Shown: positions 7,234 to 18,710, counted from the stretch's first letter. The stretch is 64,000 nucleotides of DNA from Pseudoclavibacter soli DSM 23366 (GCF_000423505.1 NZ_AUIC01000004.1:1-64000), one strand, 5' to 3'. A program made the numbers and translations. The notes: a model not told the origin generated them from the letters alone.

Positions 7234-8148
7234 TCAGTACCCGGCCTCGATGTCGACCACACCTTCGTATTCGCCTTCACCCTCGAATGCACGAACGTTG
7301 TTGGCGATGCGGCGAGAGAGCGGGCGCTCGGCCATCGCCCAAGTGTTGGCGGTGTGGGGGGTGATGAGAATGTTGCCCGCGCTCCACAGCGGGTGGTCTT
7401 CGGGCAGAGGCTCGGGGTCGGTGACATCGAGCCCGGCACCAGCGATCTGGCCGTCTCGCAGGGCGGCGACCAGGGCATCCGTATCGATGTGCGGGCCCCG
7501 AGCGATGTTGATCACCACAGCGTCATCGGGCAGCGCAGCGAACTCCCCGGCGCCCAGCAGCGACTTGGTGTCGGCGGTCAGCGCAGCGGCAAGAATCACC
7601 ACGTCGAAGGCCTGCAGCTGTGCTTTAAAACCCGCAACGTCGACGGTCTGGTCGGCGCCGACCACAGGCTCGGCCGCACGGCGGCGCACCACGGTGATAT
7701 GCGTGTCGAACGGCTGCAGCAGCCGCACGATCTCACGGCCGATGCCACCGGCGCCCACAACTGCCACACGCAGACCGAACAGCGATCGACCAGCCTGCTT
7801 CTGCCACTGCTGCGCGCGTGCGAAGTGTGGAAACTCACGCAGCACGGCGAGCGTGAGGGCCAGAGCGTGTTCAGCGACCGGCTGGTCATAGGCGCCTTTG
7901 GCCGAGGTGAAGCGAATCTGCGGGTAGCGGGCGAACAGCGGAATGAACGCGTCGACACCGGCAAAGGGCAGCTGCACCCATGTGACGGCAGGATGCTCGG
8001 CGAGCACCGCGTCGAGGGCATCGGCGCCCTTGGGGTCGAGCCAGACTACGGCAGTGGTGTCCTCGCTCAGCGGTTCGGCAGTCACTCCGCCCTCGGCGAC
8101 GGCTTTCACGAACGGCGTTTTGGGCTCAGGCAGCACGGCAATCGACAT
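7234..8148 (-). CDS. D-2-hydroxyacid dehydrogenase (NAD-dependent) family protein
   Basis: 304 residues, cytosolic. The nucleotide-binding motif VVGAGGIGREIV near residue 152, the conserved INIARGPHIDTDALVAAL near 228 (Arg in the active site) and DVTDPEPLPEDHPLW near 255 define the family that includes phosphoglycerate, glyoxylate and hydroxypyruvate reductases. The catalytic His is in NILITPHTAN. Substrate cannot be read from the sequence. It precedes thiM and thiE by 3 nt, so it is probably co-transcribed; a link to thiamine metabolism is only suggested by position. Preceded by AAGGAGT. Confidence 0.88.
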   Translation of the reverse strand: MSIAVLPEPKTPFVKAVAEGGVTAEPLSEDTTAVVWLDPKGADALDAVLAEHPAVTWVQLPFAGVDAFIPLFARYPQIRFTSAKGAYDQPVAEHALALTLAVLREFPHFARAQQWQKQAGRSLFGLRVAVVGAGGIGREIVRLLQPFDTHITVVRRRAAEPVVGADQTVDVAGFKAQLQAFDVVILAAALTADTKSLLGAGEFAALPDDAVVINIARGPHIDTDALVAALRDGQIAGAGLDVTDPEPLPEDHPLWSAGNILITPHTANTWAMAERPLSRRIANNVRAFEGEGEYEGVVDIEAGY

Positions 8149-8172
8149 GGGGACTCCTTCGTCTCGGTTGCG

Positions 8173-10053
8173 TCAGGCGATCGAGTCTTGCAGCGCCCGT
8201 CGCTCGGTCTCAAGTTCCACAAGCATACGCTGCACGTTGCGAACCTGTTCGGGCGGCGCGCTGGCGGATTCGCGCGACAGTCGCCCGAGCAGCTCACGGG
8301 CGCGCTGGGTGACTCGATCAATGACGTATCGGGTGAGCAGGTCGCGTGCATATGCCGCAGCCTCCGCTCCCGTGCCCACCGGCAGGTCGGTCATGGCCAG
8401 CTCCCCCGCCAGCGGACGCAGGTGGGCAGGCAGCTGCTCGATGACCCGTTCGATGCGATTGGTATCGCCGGCGTAGTCGGCGTCAGAGAACAGTGCGGTG
8501 AGCACTTCGCGCAGACGATGCTCGTTCACCGGCAGCTGCTGCACCCGTTCGCGCAAGGCAGGTTCGCACAGATCGGGTGACTGCAGCAGCACCTCAGCCA
8601 GTTGAATCTCGCGCAGCGCCTGAGCCGATCCGCGGGCGAGGTCGCGCACATGCACCTCCGGCTGGGCTGCGGGGGCTTGATCTTCGGCCGGTGGCTGCAG
8701 CTCGTGTGCGCGTTCTGGCTGCTGGGATGCCCGGCTACCGACCGCCCGAACCGCGCGCATGGCCTCGTCGGGGTCGACACCCACTAACCCGGCCAACACG
8801 CGCGCGTAGCCCGGCCGCAGCGAACGGTTGCGCATCTGGGCGACCATCGGCGCGGCTTGGTGCAGCGCCTGCACGCGGCCCTCGACCGTGTTGAGGTCGA
8901 ACCGTGCGATCACCTGACGCATCGCGAACTCGAACAGCGGCACCTTCGCATCGATCATGCTGCGCACCGCCTGATCGCCGCGTTTCATGCGCAGATCAGA
9001 GGGGTCGAGGCCGTCGGGTGCCAGTGCCACGTAGGTCTGCGCCACGAAGCGCTGTTCGTCGGCGAAGGCGCGCAGGGCTGCCTTTTGGCCAGCCTCGTCT
9101 GGGTCGAAGGTGAAGATCACCTCTGCCGGCTTTGAGGCATCGTCAGAAAGGATGCGGCGGATCACCTCGATGTGTCCGGCACCAAATGCTGTGCCACACG
9201 TGGCCACTGCGGTATCGAGCCCGGCCAGGTGACAGGCCATCACATCGGTGTAGCCCTCGACGATGACCACCTGCCGCTTCTTGGCGATCGCACGCTTGGC
9301 CAGATCGAGCCCATAGAGCACTTTGGCCTTGTGATACACCGGGGTCTCGGGCGTGTTGAGGTATTTGGGCCCCTGATCGTCGTCGAAGAGTCGTCGAGCG
9401 CCAAACCCTATGGTACGCGAGGTGACATCGACGATCGGCCAGATCAGTCGGCCGCGAAACCTGTCGTAGACCCCGCGCTGGCCCTGCGAGAGCAGCCCCG
9501 CCTCGATCAGCTCTTGGTCGGAGAAGCCTTGCTGCCGCAGATGATCGTGCAGTCCGCTCCACCCTTTAGGCGCATACCCGATGCTGAAGTGCGCAGCGGC
9601 CTCACGGTCGAAGTCTCGCCGGGTGAGCTCTGCACGGGCGATTTCTGCGTCTGGGGTGTTCAGCTGTGCGGCGAACCACGCCTGTGCGGCCTCATTGGCC
9701 TGCAGAATACGCACACGCTGCCCCTGCGCGCGGCGATCGGGCCCACCGTCTTCGTAGTGCAGGGTGTAGCCGATGCGCGCGGCCATCTGTTCCACGGCTT
9801 CGCTGAAGCTCACATGATCCATCTTCTGCAAGAAGGTGAAGACATCTCCGCCCTCGCCACAGCCGAAGCAGTGGTAGTACCCGAGCTGCGGCCGCACGTG
9901 AAACGACGGGCTGCGTTCGTCGTGAAAAGGGCACAACCCCTTCAGCGAGCCGATGCCAGCTGACTTCAGCGTGACATGCTGGCCGATGATGTCGGCGATG
10001 TTGGTTCGCTGACGCACCTCGTCGATGTCTGTGCGAGAGATGCGGCCGGCCAT
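8173..10053 (-). CDS. dnaG: DNA primase
   Basis: 626 residues. Makes RNA primers at the replication fork with DnaB. The N-terminal zinc-binding domain has the CHCC pattern in LCPFHDERSP and YHCFGCGEGGD (about 40-70). The RNA polymerase domain follows, with TOPRIM motifs VVIVEGYTDVMAC near 265 and the acidic FTFDPDEAGQKAA near 315. The C-terminal helicase-binding region is at about 480-626. The start MAGRISRTDIDEVRQRTNI is typical. The ATG lies exactly 6 nt after TAGAAT (10060-10065), so the mRNA is probably leaderless even though dgt is only 28 nt upstream. Confidence 0.96.
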   Translation of the reverse strand: MAGRISRTDIDEVRQRTNIADIIGQHVTLKSAGIGSLKGLCPFHDERSPSFHVRPQLGYYHCFGCGEGGDVFTFLQKMDHVSFSEAVEQMAARIGYTLHYEDGGPDRRAQGQRVRILQANEAAQAWFAAQLNTPDAEIARAELTRRDFDREAAAHFSIGYAPKGWSGLHDHLRQQGFSDQELIEAGLLSQGQRGVYDRFRGRLIWPIVDVTSRTIGFGARRLFDDDQGPKYLNTPETPVYHKAKVLYGLDLAKRAIAKKRQVVIVEGYTDVMACHLAGLDTAVATCGTAFGAGHIEVIRRILSDDASKPAEVIFTFDPDEAGQKAALRAFADEQRFVAQTYVALAPDGLDPSDLRMKRGDQAVRSMIDAKVPLFEFAMRQVIARFDLNTVEGRVQALHQAAPMVAQMRNRSLRPGYARVLAGLVGVDPDEAMRAVRAVGSRASQQPERAHELQPPAEDQAPAAQPEVHVRDLARGSAQALREIQLAEVLLQSPDLCEPALRERVQQLPVNEHRLREVLTALFSDADYAGDTNRIERVIEQLPAHLRPLAGELAMTDLPVGTGAEAAAYARDLLTRYVIDRVTQRARELLGRLSRESASAPPEQVRNVQRMLVELETERRALQDSIA

Positions 10054-10065
10054 GCAGCCATTCTA
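10054..10065 (-). promoter_or_regulatory. dnaG -10 box giving a leaderless mRNA
   Basis: Minus-strand TAGAAT at 10060-10065, then 6 nt, then ATG at 10053. No Shine-Dalgarno sequence intervenes. It gives dnaG its own promoter inside the dusB-dgt-dnaG gene run. Confidence 0.6.
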
Positions 10066-10081
10066 GTGAGCGCTCGAGTGC

Positions 10082-11383
10082 TTACCGCCCGAGCAGACGT
10101 TCGTGCCAGCGTTCGGCAGACAGATCGGTGAGCGCCGCCACTTGATCCACCACGACCCGCCGCCTCGCAGCGTCGTCGCCGGCCGCCTGCCACAGCTGCG
10201 CAAACAGGGGCTCGAGATGCGTGCCGCCGGTGGCCCACAGGTGATCGAGCAGTTCGCTGAGCATCTCGCGCTGCCGTTCGTAGACCGGTTGAAACTCGCC
10301 CGCAGACATGATGAACGTGCCCACAATGCCCTTGAGCACGGTGATTTCAGCCAGTGTCTCGCGCGGCACAATAACGTCAGCGTGATAGCGGATGAGCGAA
10401 CCAGTGGGATGCGCAGCTCGCGTTGCGCGGGTGATCGACTTGGCGAATCTGCCGATCAGCTCTGAAGTGAGATCTTTGAGCCTGGCCACATTGCCGCGGG
10501 TCTCTTGCCAGGTCTGCAGCCAGAGCGGCAGCTGGCGCAGCCGCTCAATTGCCGCATCGAGATCGTCGGCGCTCAGATGCGTGCCGGTCCAGACTTCGAT
10601 GCCTTTGATCACCGCAGCCCGCTGCATCGGATCATTGATCAGCGCCGGGTCGACATAGCGCTCGACGATGCCGTCTTCGAAGTCGTGCACCGAGTACGCG
10701 ATGTCATCGGAGATGTCCATCAGCTGCGCCTCGATGCAGCGTTTGCCTGCAGGGGCTCCGCTGCGCACCCAGTCGAACGCGGGCAGGTCGTCATGGTAAA
10801 CGCCGTATTTGAGCGGCGCACCGGTGGCATCGGCCCGACGCACACCCTCCTCGTACGTCCATGGGTACTTTGCCGTCGCATCCAACAATGCTCGGGTGAG
10901 GTTCAGCCCGTAGCTGACCCCGTCGACAATGCGCTTGGTCTCGAGTCGCGTGAGCAGCCGAAACGTCTGCGCATTGCCCTCGAACCCGCCGATGTGCACC
11001 GCCCACTCTGCCAAGGCGAGTTCGCCGTTGTGGCCGAAGGGAGGATGCCCGAAGTCGTGCGCGAGCCCGGCCGCCTCGACGAGATTGGGATTGAGCCCCA
11101 AGGCCTTCGCGAGCTCTCGTGCGACTTGTGCCACCTCGAGCGAGTGGGTCAGTCGGTTGCGCACGAAGTCGAGACCTGCCGTCGGCGAGAACACACCAGT
11201 TTTGGCCGAGAGACGACGCAGTGACGACGAGTGGATGATGCGGCCTCGATCACGCTCGAAGTCGCCGCGCCGGTTGGTGTGTACCTCAGGCCAGAGCCGG
11301 TCGCGGTCGAACGACGAGTATTTGAAGCGTTTGACCCGGCCGGTGCTCGAACTGTGCGGCTGGTGCGCTACGTCTTGAACCAT
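10082..11383 (-). CDS. dgt: Deoxyguanosinetriphosphate triphosphohydrolase-like HD protein
   Basis: 433 residues. HD-domain enzyme that cleaves dNTPs to nucleoside and triphosphate, adjusting dNTP pools. Metal-binding HD motifs are RNRLTHSLEVAQVA (about 75-88) and GLAHDFGHPPFGHNGE (about 107-122); the distal Asp is in DISDDIAYSVHDFEDG near 220. Length fits the Dgt type 2 family. In many actinobacteria dgt lies between dusB and dnaG, as here. The dusB stop is 6 nt upstream and the ribosome site is within the end of dusB. Confidence 0.93.
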   Translation of the reverse strand: MVQDVAHQPHSSSTGRVKRFKYSSFDRDRLWPEVHTNRRGDFERDRGRIIHSSSLRRLSAKTGVFSPTAGLDFVRNRLTHSLEVAQVARELAKALGLNPNLVEAAGLAHDFGHPPFGHNGELALAEWAVHIGGFEGNAQTFRLLTRLETKRIVDGVSYGLNLTRALLDATAKYPWTYEEGVRRADATGAPLKYGVYHDDLPAFDWVRSGAPAGKRCIEAQLMDISDDIAYSVHDFEDGIVERYVDPALINDPMQRAAVIKGIEVWTGTHLSADDLDAAIERLRQLPLWLQTWQETRGNVARLKDLTSELIGRFAKSITRATRAAHPTGSLIRYHADVIVPRETLAEITVLKGIVGTFIMSAGEFQPVYERQREMLSELLDHLWATGGTHLEPLFAQLWQAAGDDAARRRVVVDQVAALTDLSAERWHERLLGR

Positions 11384-11389
11384 CGCTGG

Positions 11390-12553
11390 TCAGCCTCCAC
11401 TCACGCTGAGCTCGGCCTCGCGCAGCAGCTCGGCCTGACGCTCGTTCAGATGATCACTGTCGAGCCACCCGTCGGGAAGGTGCGGCTGCTTGGGGGTGCC
11501 AGCGCGACCGCGCGGCCCCTCGACATCGGCACCCGGGTACCCCACGGTCGGGTCGAGCTGGCCCACCAGGTCTTCGAGTTCGGCGAAGCTCTCGACCAGT
11601 GCCATGCGGTGTCGCAGCTCGCCGCCGACCGGATAGCCCTTGAAATACCACGCGACGTGTTTGCGAATATCGCGGCAGGCGTGCTGCTCGTCGTCGAAGA
11701 ACTCGCCGAGCAGGCGGGCGTGCCGCACGAGGGCATCCCCCACTTCGCGCAGGCTCGGCTGCGCGGGCTGATAGTCGACGGATGGCCGGCTCGGGTCTGC
11801 GGCATAGGCTTCGAAGGCCTGTTGCAGGTCGTGGAACAGCCAAGGCCGACCCAAGCAGCCCCGACCGACGACCACGCCGTCGACGCCGGTCTCGCGCACC
11901 ATGCGAATGGCGTCTTCAGCCGACCAGATGTCGCCGTTGCCGAGTACGGGAATGTCGAGCAGCTGCTCGCGCAGTCGTGCGATCGCTGACCAGTCGGCCT
12001 GCCCCGAGTAGTGCTGAGCGGCAGTGCGCCCATGCAGTGCGACGGCTGAGACGCCTGCGTCGCGCGCGGTTTTGCCAGCCCACTCGTAGGTGAGGTGGTC
12101 ATCGTCGATGCCTTTGCGCATCTTGATGGTGACGGGCAGGTCTTCGGCACAGGCGACCGCAGTGCGCACGATCGAGGTGAACAGGTCTTTCTTCCAGGGC
12201 AGCGCAGAGCCGCCGCCCTTGCGGGTGACCTTGGGCACCGGGCAGCCGAAATTCAGATCGATGTGGTCGGCCAGATTTTCGGCGACGATCATGCGCACAG
12301 CTTCGCCGACCGTTTTGGGGTCGACGCCGTAGAGCTGCACCGACCTCGGCGACTCGTCGGGGTCGAAGGTGATCAGGCGCATGGTCTCGGCATTGCGCTC
12401 GACCAGGGCTCGAGTGGTGATCATCTCGCAGACGTAGAGCCCACCGCCGTATTCACGGGCGAGGTGGCGAAATGCCCGGTTGGTGATGCCAGCCATGGGC
12501 GCGAGCACCACTGGTGAGGCAGCCTCGATCGAACCGATCCTGAGCGGGGTCAA
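11390..12553 (-). CDS. dusB: tRNA-dihydrouridine synthase
   Basis: 387 residues. FMN enzyme reducing specific uridines in the tRNA D loop. MAGITNRAFRHLAREYG opens the TIM barrel near residue 21. The catalytic Cys is in LNFGCPVPKVTRKGGGSALP near 100. KMRKGIDDDH, ALHGRTAAQHYSG and VLGNGDIWSAEDA follow, and DGVVVGRGCLGRPWLF is near 230. It starts with TTG at 12553, overlapping the CPBP protease stop as TTGA, with a strong AGGAGG site upstream. Start chosen by that site and the family N-terminus TPLRIGSIEA. Confidence 0.94.
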   Translation of the reverse strand: MTPLRIGSIEAASPVVLAPMAGITNRAFRHLAREYGGGLYVCEMITTRALVERNAETMRLITFDPDESPRSVQLYGVDPKTVGEAVRMIVAENLADHIDLNFGCPVPKVTRKGGGSALPWKKDLFTSIVRTAVACAEDLPVTIKMRKGIDDDHLTYEWAGKTARDAGVSAVALHGRTAAQHYSGQADWSAIARLREQLLDIPVLGNGDIWSAEDAIRMVRETGVDGVVVGRGCLGRPWLFHDLQQAFEAYAADPSRPSVDYQPAQPSLREVGDALVRHARLLGEFFDDEQHACRDIRKHVAWYFKGYPVGGELRHRMALVESFAELEDLVGQLDPTVGYPGADVEGPRGRAGTPKQPHLPDGWLDSDHLNERQAELLREAELSVSGG

Positions 12554-13713
12554 CGATATCCTCCTGCGGTGATGACAGACGGCTGCCAGTATGCCACGGG
12601 TGCGAACTGCACGAGATCAGGCTGCGCGCGCAGCACGGTGATGCGTCGACGGCGAGCCATGGGCAGCACCCAGAGCAGATAGCCGCCGCAGATGAGCACC
12701 TCGGAGCCCAAGGTGACAAGTGCACCGAGCACCTCGGCCTGCGCCTGGCTGAGGCCGCTGCCGGCGGTCACCCCGAAACCAGCGCCTTGCAGCAGAAATG
12801 CGACCACATTATTGACCACATGCAGCGAGGTGGATGCTTCAATACCGCCGGTGCGCACGGTCAGCACCACGGTGGTCACTGCGAAGATCGCGATGGCGAC
12901 CTGCCCTGAGAACCCGTACCCATGCGAGATCACGAACAGTATGACGCCCGGAATGGCGGCCAGCCAGGTGATCGGAATCCATGCGGAGAACGACTGCAGC
13001 AGCAAACCTCGGAAGACGACCTCTTCGGCGAAGCTCTGCACCGGCACCAGCACGATGACAAGCAGTGCGATGACGGCGAAATCAGACCAGTCGAAGGTGC
13101 TGCTCGGCCCGATCCACTGGGCGGGGTGGGCCAGTGCGCCAAACCCCTCACTGCTCACCAGCATGACCAGCATGCTGAGCAGTTGCACACCAACCACCAA
13201 CACTGCGGCAGGCCCCAAAGTGACCGCCAGCCAGCGCCAGCGCAGACGGTATTCGACAGAGAGCAGATGTGTCCAGGGTCGCAGGCCGACGCTGAGGCAT
13301 CCCAACATTGCAGCGGGCAGAAAGACGATTACCGAGCCCAGCAACAACAGCAGCATGACCGGGCTAGTGGAAACGGCCTCCATCAGCACCTCTTGTGACT
13401 GATCGAAGACGGAGAGATCGACATCGCTGCCGCCAAAGGCCAGCACGATGCCCATCACGATGCCGAGCACAATGGCGAAGGCGAAGAGATAGACCCCGGT
13501 GAGCAGCATTGCCAGCAGCGGTCGCCACCACCGATAGCCGCGAAGCCCGCGCTGCAGTCGAGCGAAAGGCAGTGGGGGCTGCGGAATGCGAACGAATTGC
13601 GGTGCCGGCTGCACAGGCGGCAACGGTGTGCGAATGCGCGGGGGCATCGGCCCCCACGCAGACGGCTGTTCAGACTGCCACCCCGGCTGTGCGGAAGGTG
13701 GCGGCCAAGACAT
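12550..13713 (-). CDS. CPBP-family intramembrane metalloprotease (CAAX protease-like)
   Basis: 387 residues, integral membrane. The Pro-rich cytosolic N-terminus (1-45) precedes about eight hydrophobic segments. The family motifs are present: SFAEEVVFRGLLLQ near residue 230 (EExxxR), FVISHGYGF near 265 and SLHVVNNVVAFLL near 300 (HxxxN). In other bacteria such proteins cleave membrane substrates or bacteriocin-type peptides; the target here is unknown. The start overlaps the glyS stop by one base and its stop overlaps the dusB start, so it is translated within a glyS-CPBP-dusB-dgt run. Confidence 0.88.
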   Translation of the reverse strand: MSWPPPSAQPGWQSEQPSAWGPMPPRIRTPLPPVQPAPQFVRIPQPPLPFARLQRGLRGYRWWRPLLAMLLTGVYLFAFAIVLGIVMGIVLAFGGSDVDLSVFDQSQEVLMEAVSTSPVMLLLLLGSVIVFLPAAMLGCLSVGLRPWTHLLSVEYRLRWRWLAVTLGPAAVLVVGVQLLSMLVMLVSSEGFGALAHPAQWIGPSSTFDWSDFAVIALLVIVLVPVQSFAEEVVFRGLLLQSFSAWIPITWLAAIPGVILFVISHGYGFSGQVAIAIFAVTTVVLTVRTGGIEASTSLHVVNNVVAFLLQGAGFGVTAGSGLSQAQAEVLGALVTLGSEVLICGGYLLWVLPMARRRRITVLRAQPDLVQFAPVAYWQPSVITAGGYR

Positions 13714-15098
13714 CAGGCGCCGATCAGCCGCTGCGCCAGGTAGCCTTCGATCTCGGCGAGCGGCACGCGCTGCTGCGTCATGCTGTCGCGCTCACGAACG
13801 GTCACGGCGTGATCGTCGAGGGTGTCGAAGTCGACGGTGACGGCAAACGGGGTGCCGATCTCGTCTTGGCGGCGGTAGCGGCGGCCGATGGCGCCAGCGT
13901 CGTCGAACTGCACTGCCCAGTGGCGGCGCAGCGTGGCCGCCAGCTCTTGCGCGGCGGGGCTGAGCTTTTCGTTGCGCGACAGCGGCAGCACAGCCACCTT
14001 GACCGGAGCCAGCCGCGGGTCGAGGTGCAGCACAGTGCGCTTGTCGGTGCCGCCCTTGGCGTTGGGCACCTCTTCTTCGGCGTACGAGTCGACCAAGAAC
14101 GCCATAAGAGAGCGCGTCAGACCGAACGACGGCTCAATGACGTAGGGCGTGTAGCGCTCGCCCGAGGCCTGATCGAAGTAGCTGAGGTCGGTGCCTGAGG
14201 CTTTGGAGTGGTTCTGCAGGTCGAAGTCGGTGCGGTTGGCGATGCCCATGAGCTCGCCCCACTCGCCCCCCTGGAACCCGAAGCGGTATTCGATATCGAT
14301 GGTGCCCGCAGAGTAGTGGGCGCGATCAGCCTCAGGCACGTCGAAGCGACGCAGGTTTGCCGGGTCGATGCCGAGGCCGGTGAACCAGTTCCAGGAGTCT
14401 TCGACCCACTGGGTGAAGAAACGATCGGCATCTTCGGGCTTGGTGAAGAACTCGATCTCCATCTGCTCGAACTCGCGGGTGCGGAAGATGAAGTTACCCG
14501 GGGTGATCTCGTTGCGGAACGCCTTGCCGACCTGTCCGATGCCGAAAGGGGGCTTGCGGCGTGCGGTGGTGACCACCTGATTGAAGTTGACGAAGATGCC
14601 CTGTGCGGTCTCGGGGCGCAGGTAGGCGAGCCCCTCTTCGTTGTCGACGGCACCGAGGTAGGTCTTCATGAGGCCGGAGAACTGCTGCGGTTCGGTCCAG
14701 GAGCCGGGCTGGCCGGTCTCGGGGTCGTTGACGTCGGCCAGGCCGTTGACCGGCGGATGCCCGTGCTTGGCCTCGTAGGCCTCAATCAGGTGGTCGGCGC
14801 GATAGCGCTTGTGGGTGTGCAGTGACTCGACGAGCGGGTCGGTGAAGGTCTCGACGTGCCCCGATGCTTGCCATACCTTGGTCGGCAGAATGATCGACGA
14901 GTCGAGGCCGACCATGTCAGCGCGGCCGCGCACGAAGTCATTCCACCACTGCCGCTTGATGTTCTCTTTGAGCTCGACGCCCAGTGGCCCATAGTCCCAG
15001 GCGGAACGGGTGCCACCGTAGATCTCTCCAGACGGGAAGACGAACCCGCGGCGTTTGGCCAGCGAGATGACGGCATCGAGACGGGAAGACTGAGACAA
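13713..15098 (-). CDS. glyS: Glycyl-tRNA synthetase (alpha2 type)
   Basis: 461 residues. Class II synthetase charging tRNA-Gly. Visible features are [19 protein letters not shown] near residue 20, the motif 2 region [21 protein letters not shown] near 190, and motif 3 [16 protein letters not shown] near 320. The anticodon-binding domain begins about 365 ([20 protein letters not shown]). Start is TTG at 15098 with AGGAG 7 nt upstream; no in-frame ATG nearby fits the family N-terminus [20 protein letters not shown] -10-like TAAACT (15147-15152) overlaps the uppS stop. Confidence 0.96.
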   Translation of the reverse strand: MSQSSRLDAVISLAKRRGFVFPSGEIYGGTRSAWDYGPLGVELKENIKRQWWNDFVRGRADMVGLDSSIILPTKVWQASGHVETFTDPLVESLHTHKRYRADHLIEAYEAKHGHPPVNGLADVNDPETGQPGSWTEPQQFSGLMKTYLGAVDNEEGLAYLRPETAQGIFVNFNQVVTTARRKPPFGIGQVGKAFRNEITPGNFIFRTREFEQMEIEFFTKPEDADRFFTQWVEDSWNWFTGLGIDPANLRRFDVPEADRAHYSAGTIDIEYRFGFQGGEWGELMGIANRTDFDLQNHSKASGTDLSYFDQASGERYTPYVIEPSFGLTRSLMAFLVDSYAEEEVPNAKGGTDKRTVLHLDPRLAPVKVAVLPLSRNEKLSPAAQELAATLRRHWAVQFDDAGAIGRRYRRQDEIGTPFAVTVDFDTLDDHAVTVRERDSMTQQRVPLAEIEGYLAQRLIGA

Positions 15099-15149
15099 GA
15101 CACACTCCTGATGGTCTGCGCACCCGGCTGGCGCGCACTGTGCACCAGT

Positions 15150-15989
15150 TTAGCGGTCAGATGCGCCCGGCGCGGCACTCTCGCGAGGCGAGCCGGCCAG
15201 CGTGCGTGGAGCATCCACCGCACCACCGAACCGCCGATCGCGATGCGCATACTCGAGCACGGCATCCCAGAGGTCGGCGCGGCGGAAGTCTGGCCAGAGT
15301 GTGTTCTGAAACACCAGCTCGGCGTAGGCCGACTGCCAGAGCAGAAAATTCGAGATGCGCTGCTCGCCCGAGGGGCGCAGAAAAAGGTCGACGTCGGGCA
15401 CTGGCCAAGTCGACAGATGCGTGGCGATGGTGTGCTCGGTGATGCCCCGGGGCTTGATGCGACCGGCCTGAGCATCGGCCGCGATGGCGCGTACGGCGTC
15501 GACGATCTCGGCCCGGCCGCCGTAGTTCACACACATGGTGAGATCCATCACAGTGTTGTGGCGGGTCAGGTCTTCGGCGATCTCGAGATCTTTGATCACG
15601 CTGCGCCAGAGCTTGGGGCGTCGGCCCGCCCAGCGCACCCGAACGCCCCAGGCGTGCAACTGGTCGCGCCGACGGTGCAGCACGTCGCGGTTGAAGCCCA
15701 TAAGAAAGCGCACCTCTTCGGGCGAGCGCTTCCAGTTCTCGGTGGAGAAGGCGTACACGCTCAGATGCTTGATGCCGATCTGAATGGCACCAGCCACCAC
15801 GTCGAGCAAAGACTGTTCGCCGGCACGATGCCCCTCGGTGCGGGTGAGCCCGCGCTGGTTGGCCCATCGTCCGTTGCCGTCCATCACGATGGCAACGTGT
15901 TTGGGCACGAACTTGGCATCGATTGCCGGGGGCTGCCCGCCGGCATAGTCGATGGGCAGCAGAGGAGCTGGGGTTTCGCGTGTGGCCAC
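15150..15989 (-). CDS. uppS: Isoprenyl transferase (undecaprenyl/decaprenyl diphosphate synthase)
   Basis: 279 residues. cis-Prenyltransferase that makes the polyprenyl carrier for cell-wall synthesis. [20 protein letters not shown] near residue 32 holds the catalytic Asp and the P-loop. Later motifs are [18 protein letters not shown] near 80, [16 protein letters not shown] near 155 and [19 protein letters not shown] near 208. Start is GTG at 15989, exactly 6 nt after TACAAT (15996-16001), so the mRNA is probably leaderless. It follows recO by 27 nt. Confidence 0.95.
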   Translation of the reverse strand: MATRETPAPLLPIDYAGGQPPAIDAKFVPKHVAIVMDGNGRWANQRGLTRTEGHRAGEQSLLDVVAGAIQIGIKHLSVYAFSTENWKRSPEEVRFLMGFNRDVLHRRRDQLHAWGVRVRWAGRRPKLWRSVIKDLEIAEDLTRHNTVMDLTMCVNYGGRAEIVDAVRAIAADAQAGRIKPRGITEHTIATHLSTWPVPDVDLFLRPSGEQRISNFLLWQSAYAELVFQNTLWPDFRRADLWDAVLEYAHRDRRFGGAVDAPRTLAGSPRESAAPGASDR

Positions 15990-16001
15990 CTCTCGATTGT
16001 A
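15990..16001 (-). promoter_or_regulatory. uppS -10 box giving a leaderless mRNA
   Basis: Minus-strand TACAAT at 15996-16001, then CGAGAG, then the GTG start. The GAGAG could also act as a weak ribosome site on a longer transcript from recO. Confidence 0.6.
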
Positions 16002-16016
16002 CGTGGCCGCGCGGTC

Positions 16017-16748
16017 TCAGCGCTCGAGGTGGCGCAGCGACCGCACCCTGCGCTCCAAGTGATACTGCGTGTAGCCAGAGACGATCTCGTGGGCGTTGTC
16101 TCGAGCGGCGATGCTGGCTTCGTCGTCTCCTTCGACGAGGTTCCAAGTGGCTGAGAGCAGGCCTGCGAGCACTTCGAGGGTACGGTGATCGACTGGCATG
16201 CTGCCAGCCGGCGCATAGGCCTCAGCCACCATACCGCCGGCAGACGCCGAGAACAGGTGATGGGGGCCCGGCTCACCTGACCGCGCGCAGGCCCCGAGCG
16301 ACGGAGCCCACCCGGCCTGTGCGAGTGCGCGCAGCAGATAGGCATCGGCAACGGCCAGCGGTGGATGCTCGCGGCGAGCCAGCGAGCGAAGCGCCCCAAG
16401 AGTGAGCTGGTAGAGCCCAGGGTTCGGGGTTTCGGCGCTCAGCCGTTCAGCGGCCTCGAGAATGACTGTTCCTGCGGTGTAGCGGGTGTAGTCGTCGGCG
16501 ATTGCGGCGCCGAGCATCGCAACGCTCTCTGCCTGGGTGACGGTGTCGAGTGTGCGTCCTTCGAAGCACTGAATCTGCACGACGCTGAAGGGTTCGAGCC
16601 TGGCGCCGAAGCGTGAGAGTGTGCGACGCACACCCTTGGCCACAGCAGCCACTCGCCCACGACGTCGGGTCAGCATCGTGATGATGCGATCGGCCTCACC
16701 CAGGTCATGGGTGCGCAGCACGACCGCATCATCACGATAGAGCGGCAT
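16017..16748 (-). CDS. recO: DNA repair protein RecO
   Basis: 243 residues. Loads RecA at gaps together with RecR; N-terminal OB fold, C-terminal helical domain. MPLYRDDAVVLRTHDLGEADRI and GVRRTLSRFGARLEPF match actinobacterial RecO closely. Start at 16748 is chosen by this N-terminus; a start at 16817 would lie inside leuA and add unrelated Pro/Arg-rich sequence. In the usual four-cysteine zinc knuckle only the first Cys remains (LGACARSGEPGPHH, then GGMVAEAYAPAG). The gene follows the leuA stop by 7 nt, so it is probably co-transcribed with it. Confidence 0.92.
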   Translation of the reverse strand: MPLYRDDAVVLRTHDLGEADRIITMLTRRRGRVAAVAKGVRRTLSRFGARLEPFSVVQIQCFEGRTLDTVTQAESVAMLGAAIADDYTRYTAGTVILEAAERLSAETPNPGLYQLTLGALRSLARREHPPLAVADAYLLRALAQAGWAPSLGACARSGEPGPHHLFSASAGGMVAEAYAPAGSMPVDHRTLEVLAGLLSATWNLVEGDDEASIAARDNAHEIVSGYTQYHLERRVRSLRHLER

Positions 16749-16755
16749 CTTGGGG

Positions 16756-18625
<1,870 letters not shown>

Positions 18626-18641
<16 letters not shown>

Positions 18642-18670
18642 CGGCTAAGGAGAAGCTGCACCGAACGCAT
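18626..18670 (-). CDS. leuL: leuA leader peptide
   Basis: A 14-codon gene encoding MRSVQLLLSRRGES, ending in TAG. Three consecutive Leu codons (CTT CTC CTT) sit just ahead of the attenuator arm, the layout expected for ribosome-mediated attenuation of leucine genes; such leaders before leuA are known in actinobacteria. The ATG lies 6 nt after TACCAT, so it should be read from a leaderless mRNA. The leuA start is 85 nt downstream of the leader stop. The peptide itself probably has no function. Confidence 0.85.
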
Positions 18671-18682
18671 AGTCACATGGTA
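18671..18682 (-). promoter_or_regulatory. leuA leader promoter -10 box
   Basis: Minus-strand TACCAT (18677-18682) followed by GTGACT and then the leader ATG. This places the transcription start at the leader peptide start codon. No good -35 is visible. Confidence 0.6.
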
Positions 18683-18710
18683 GCACGCCTTACGGCCGCT
18701 CATGTGCGCC

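Noticed and set aside
5774-8172. TPP riboswitch before thiM-thiE
   Set aside because: No CTGAGA/GAACCTGATC blocks upstream of thiM or of the dehydrogenase gene.
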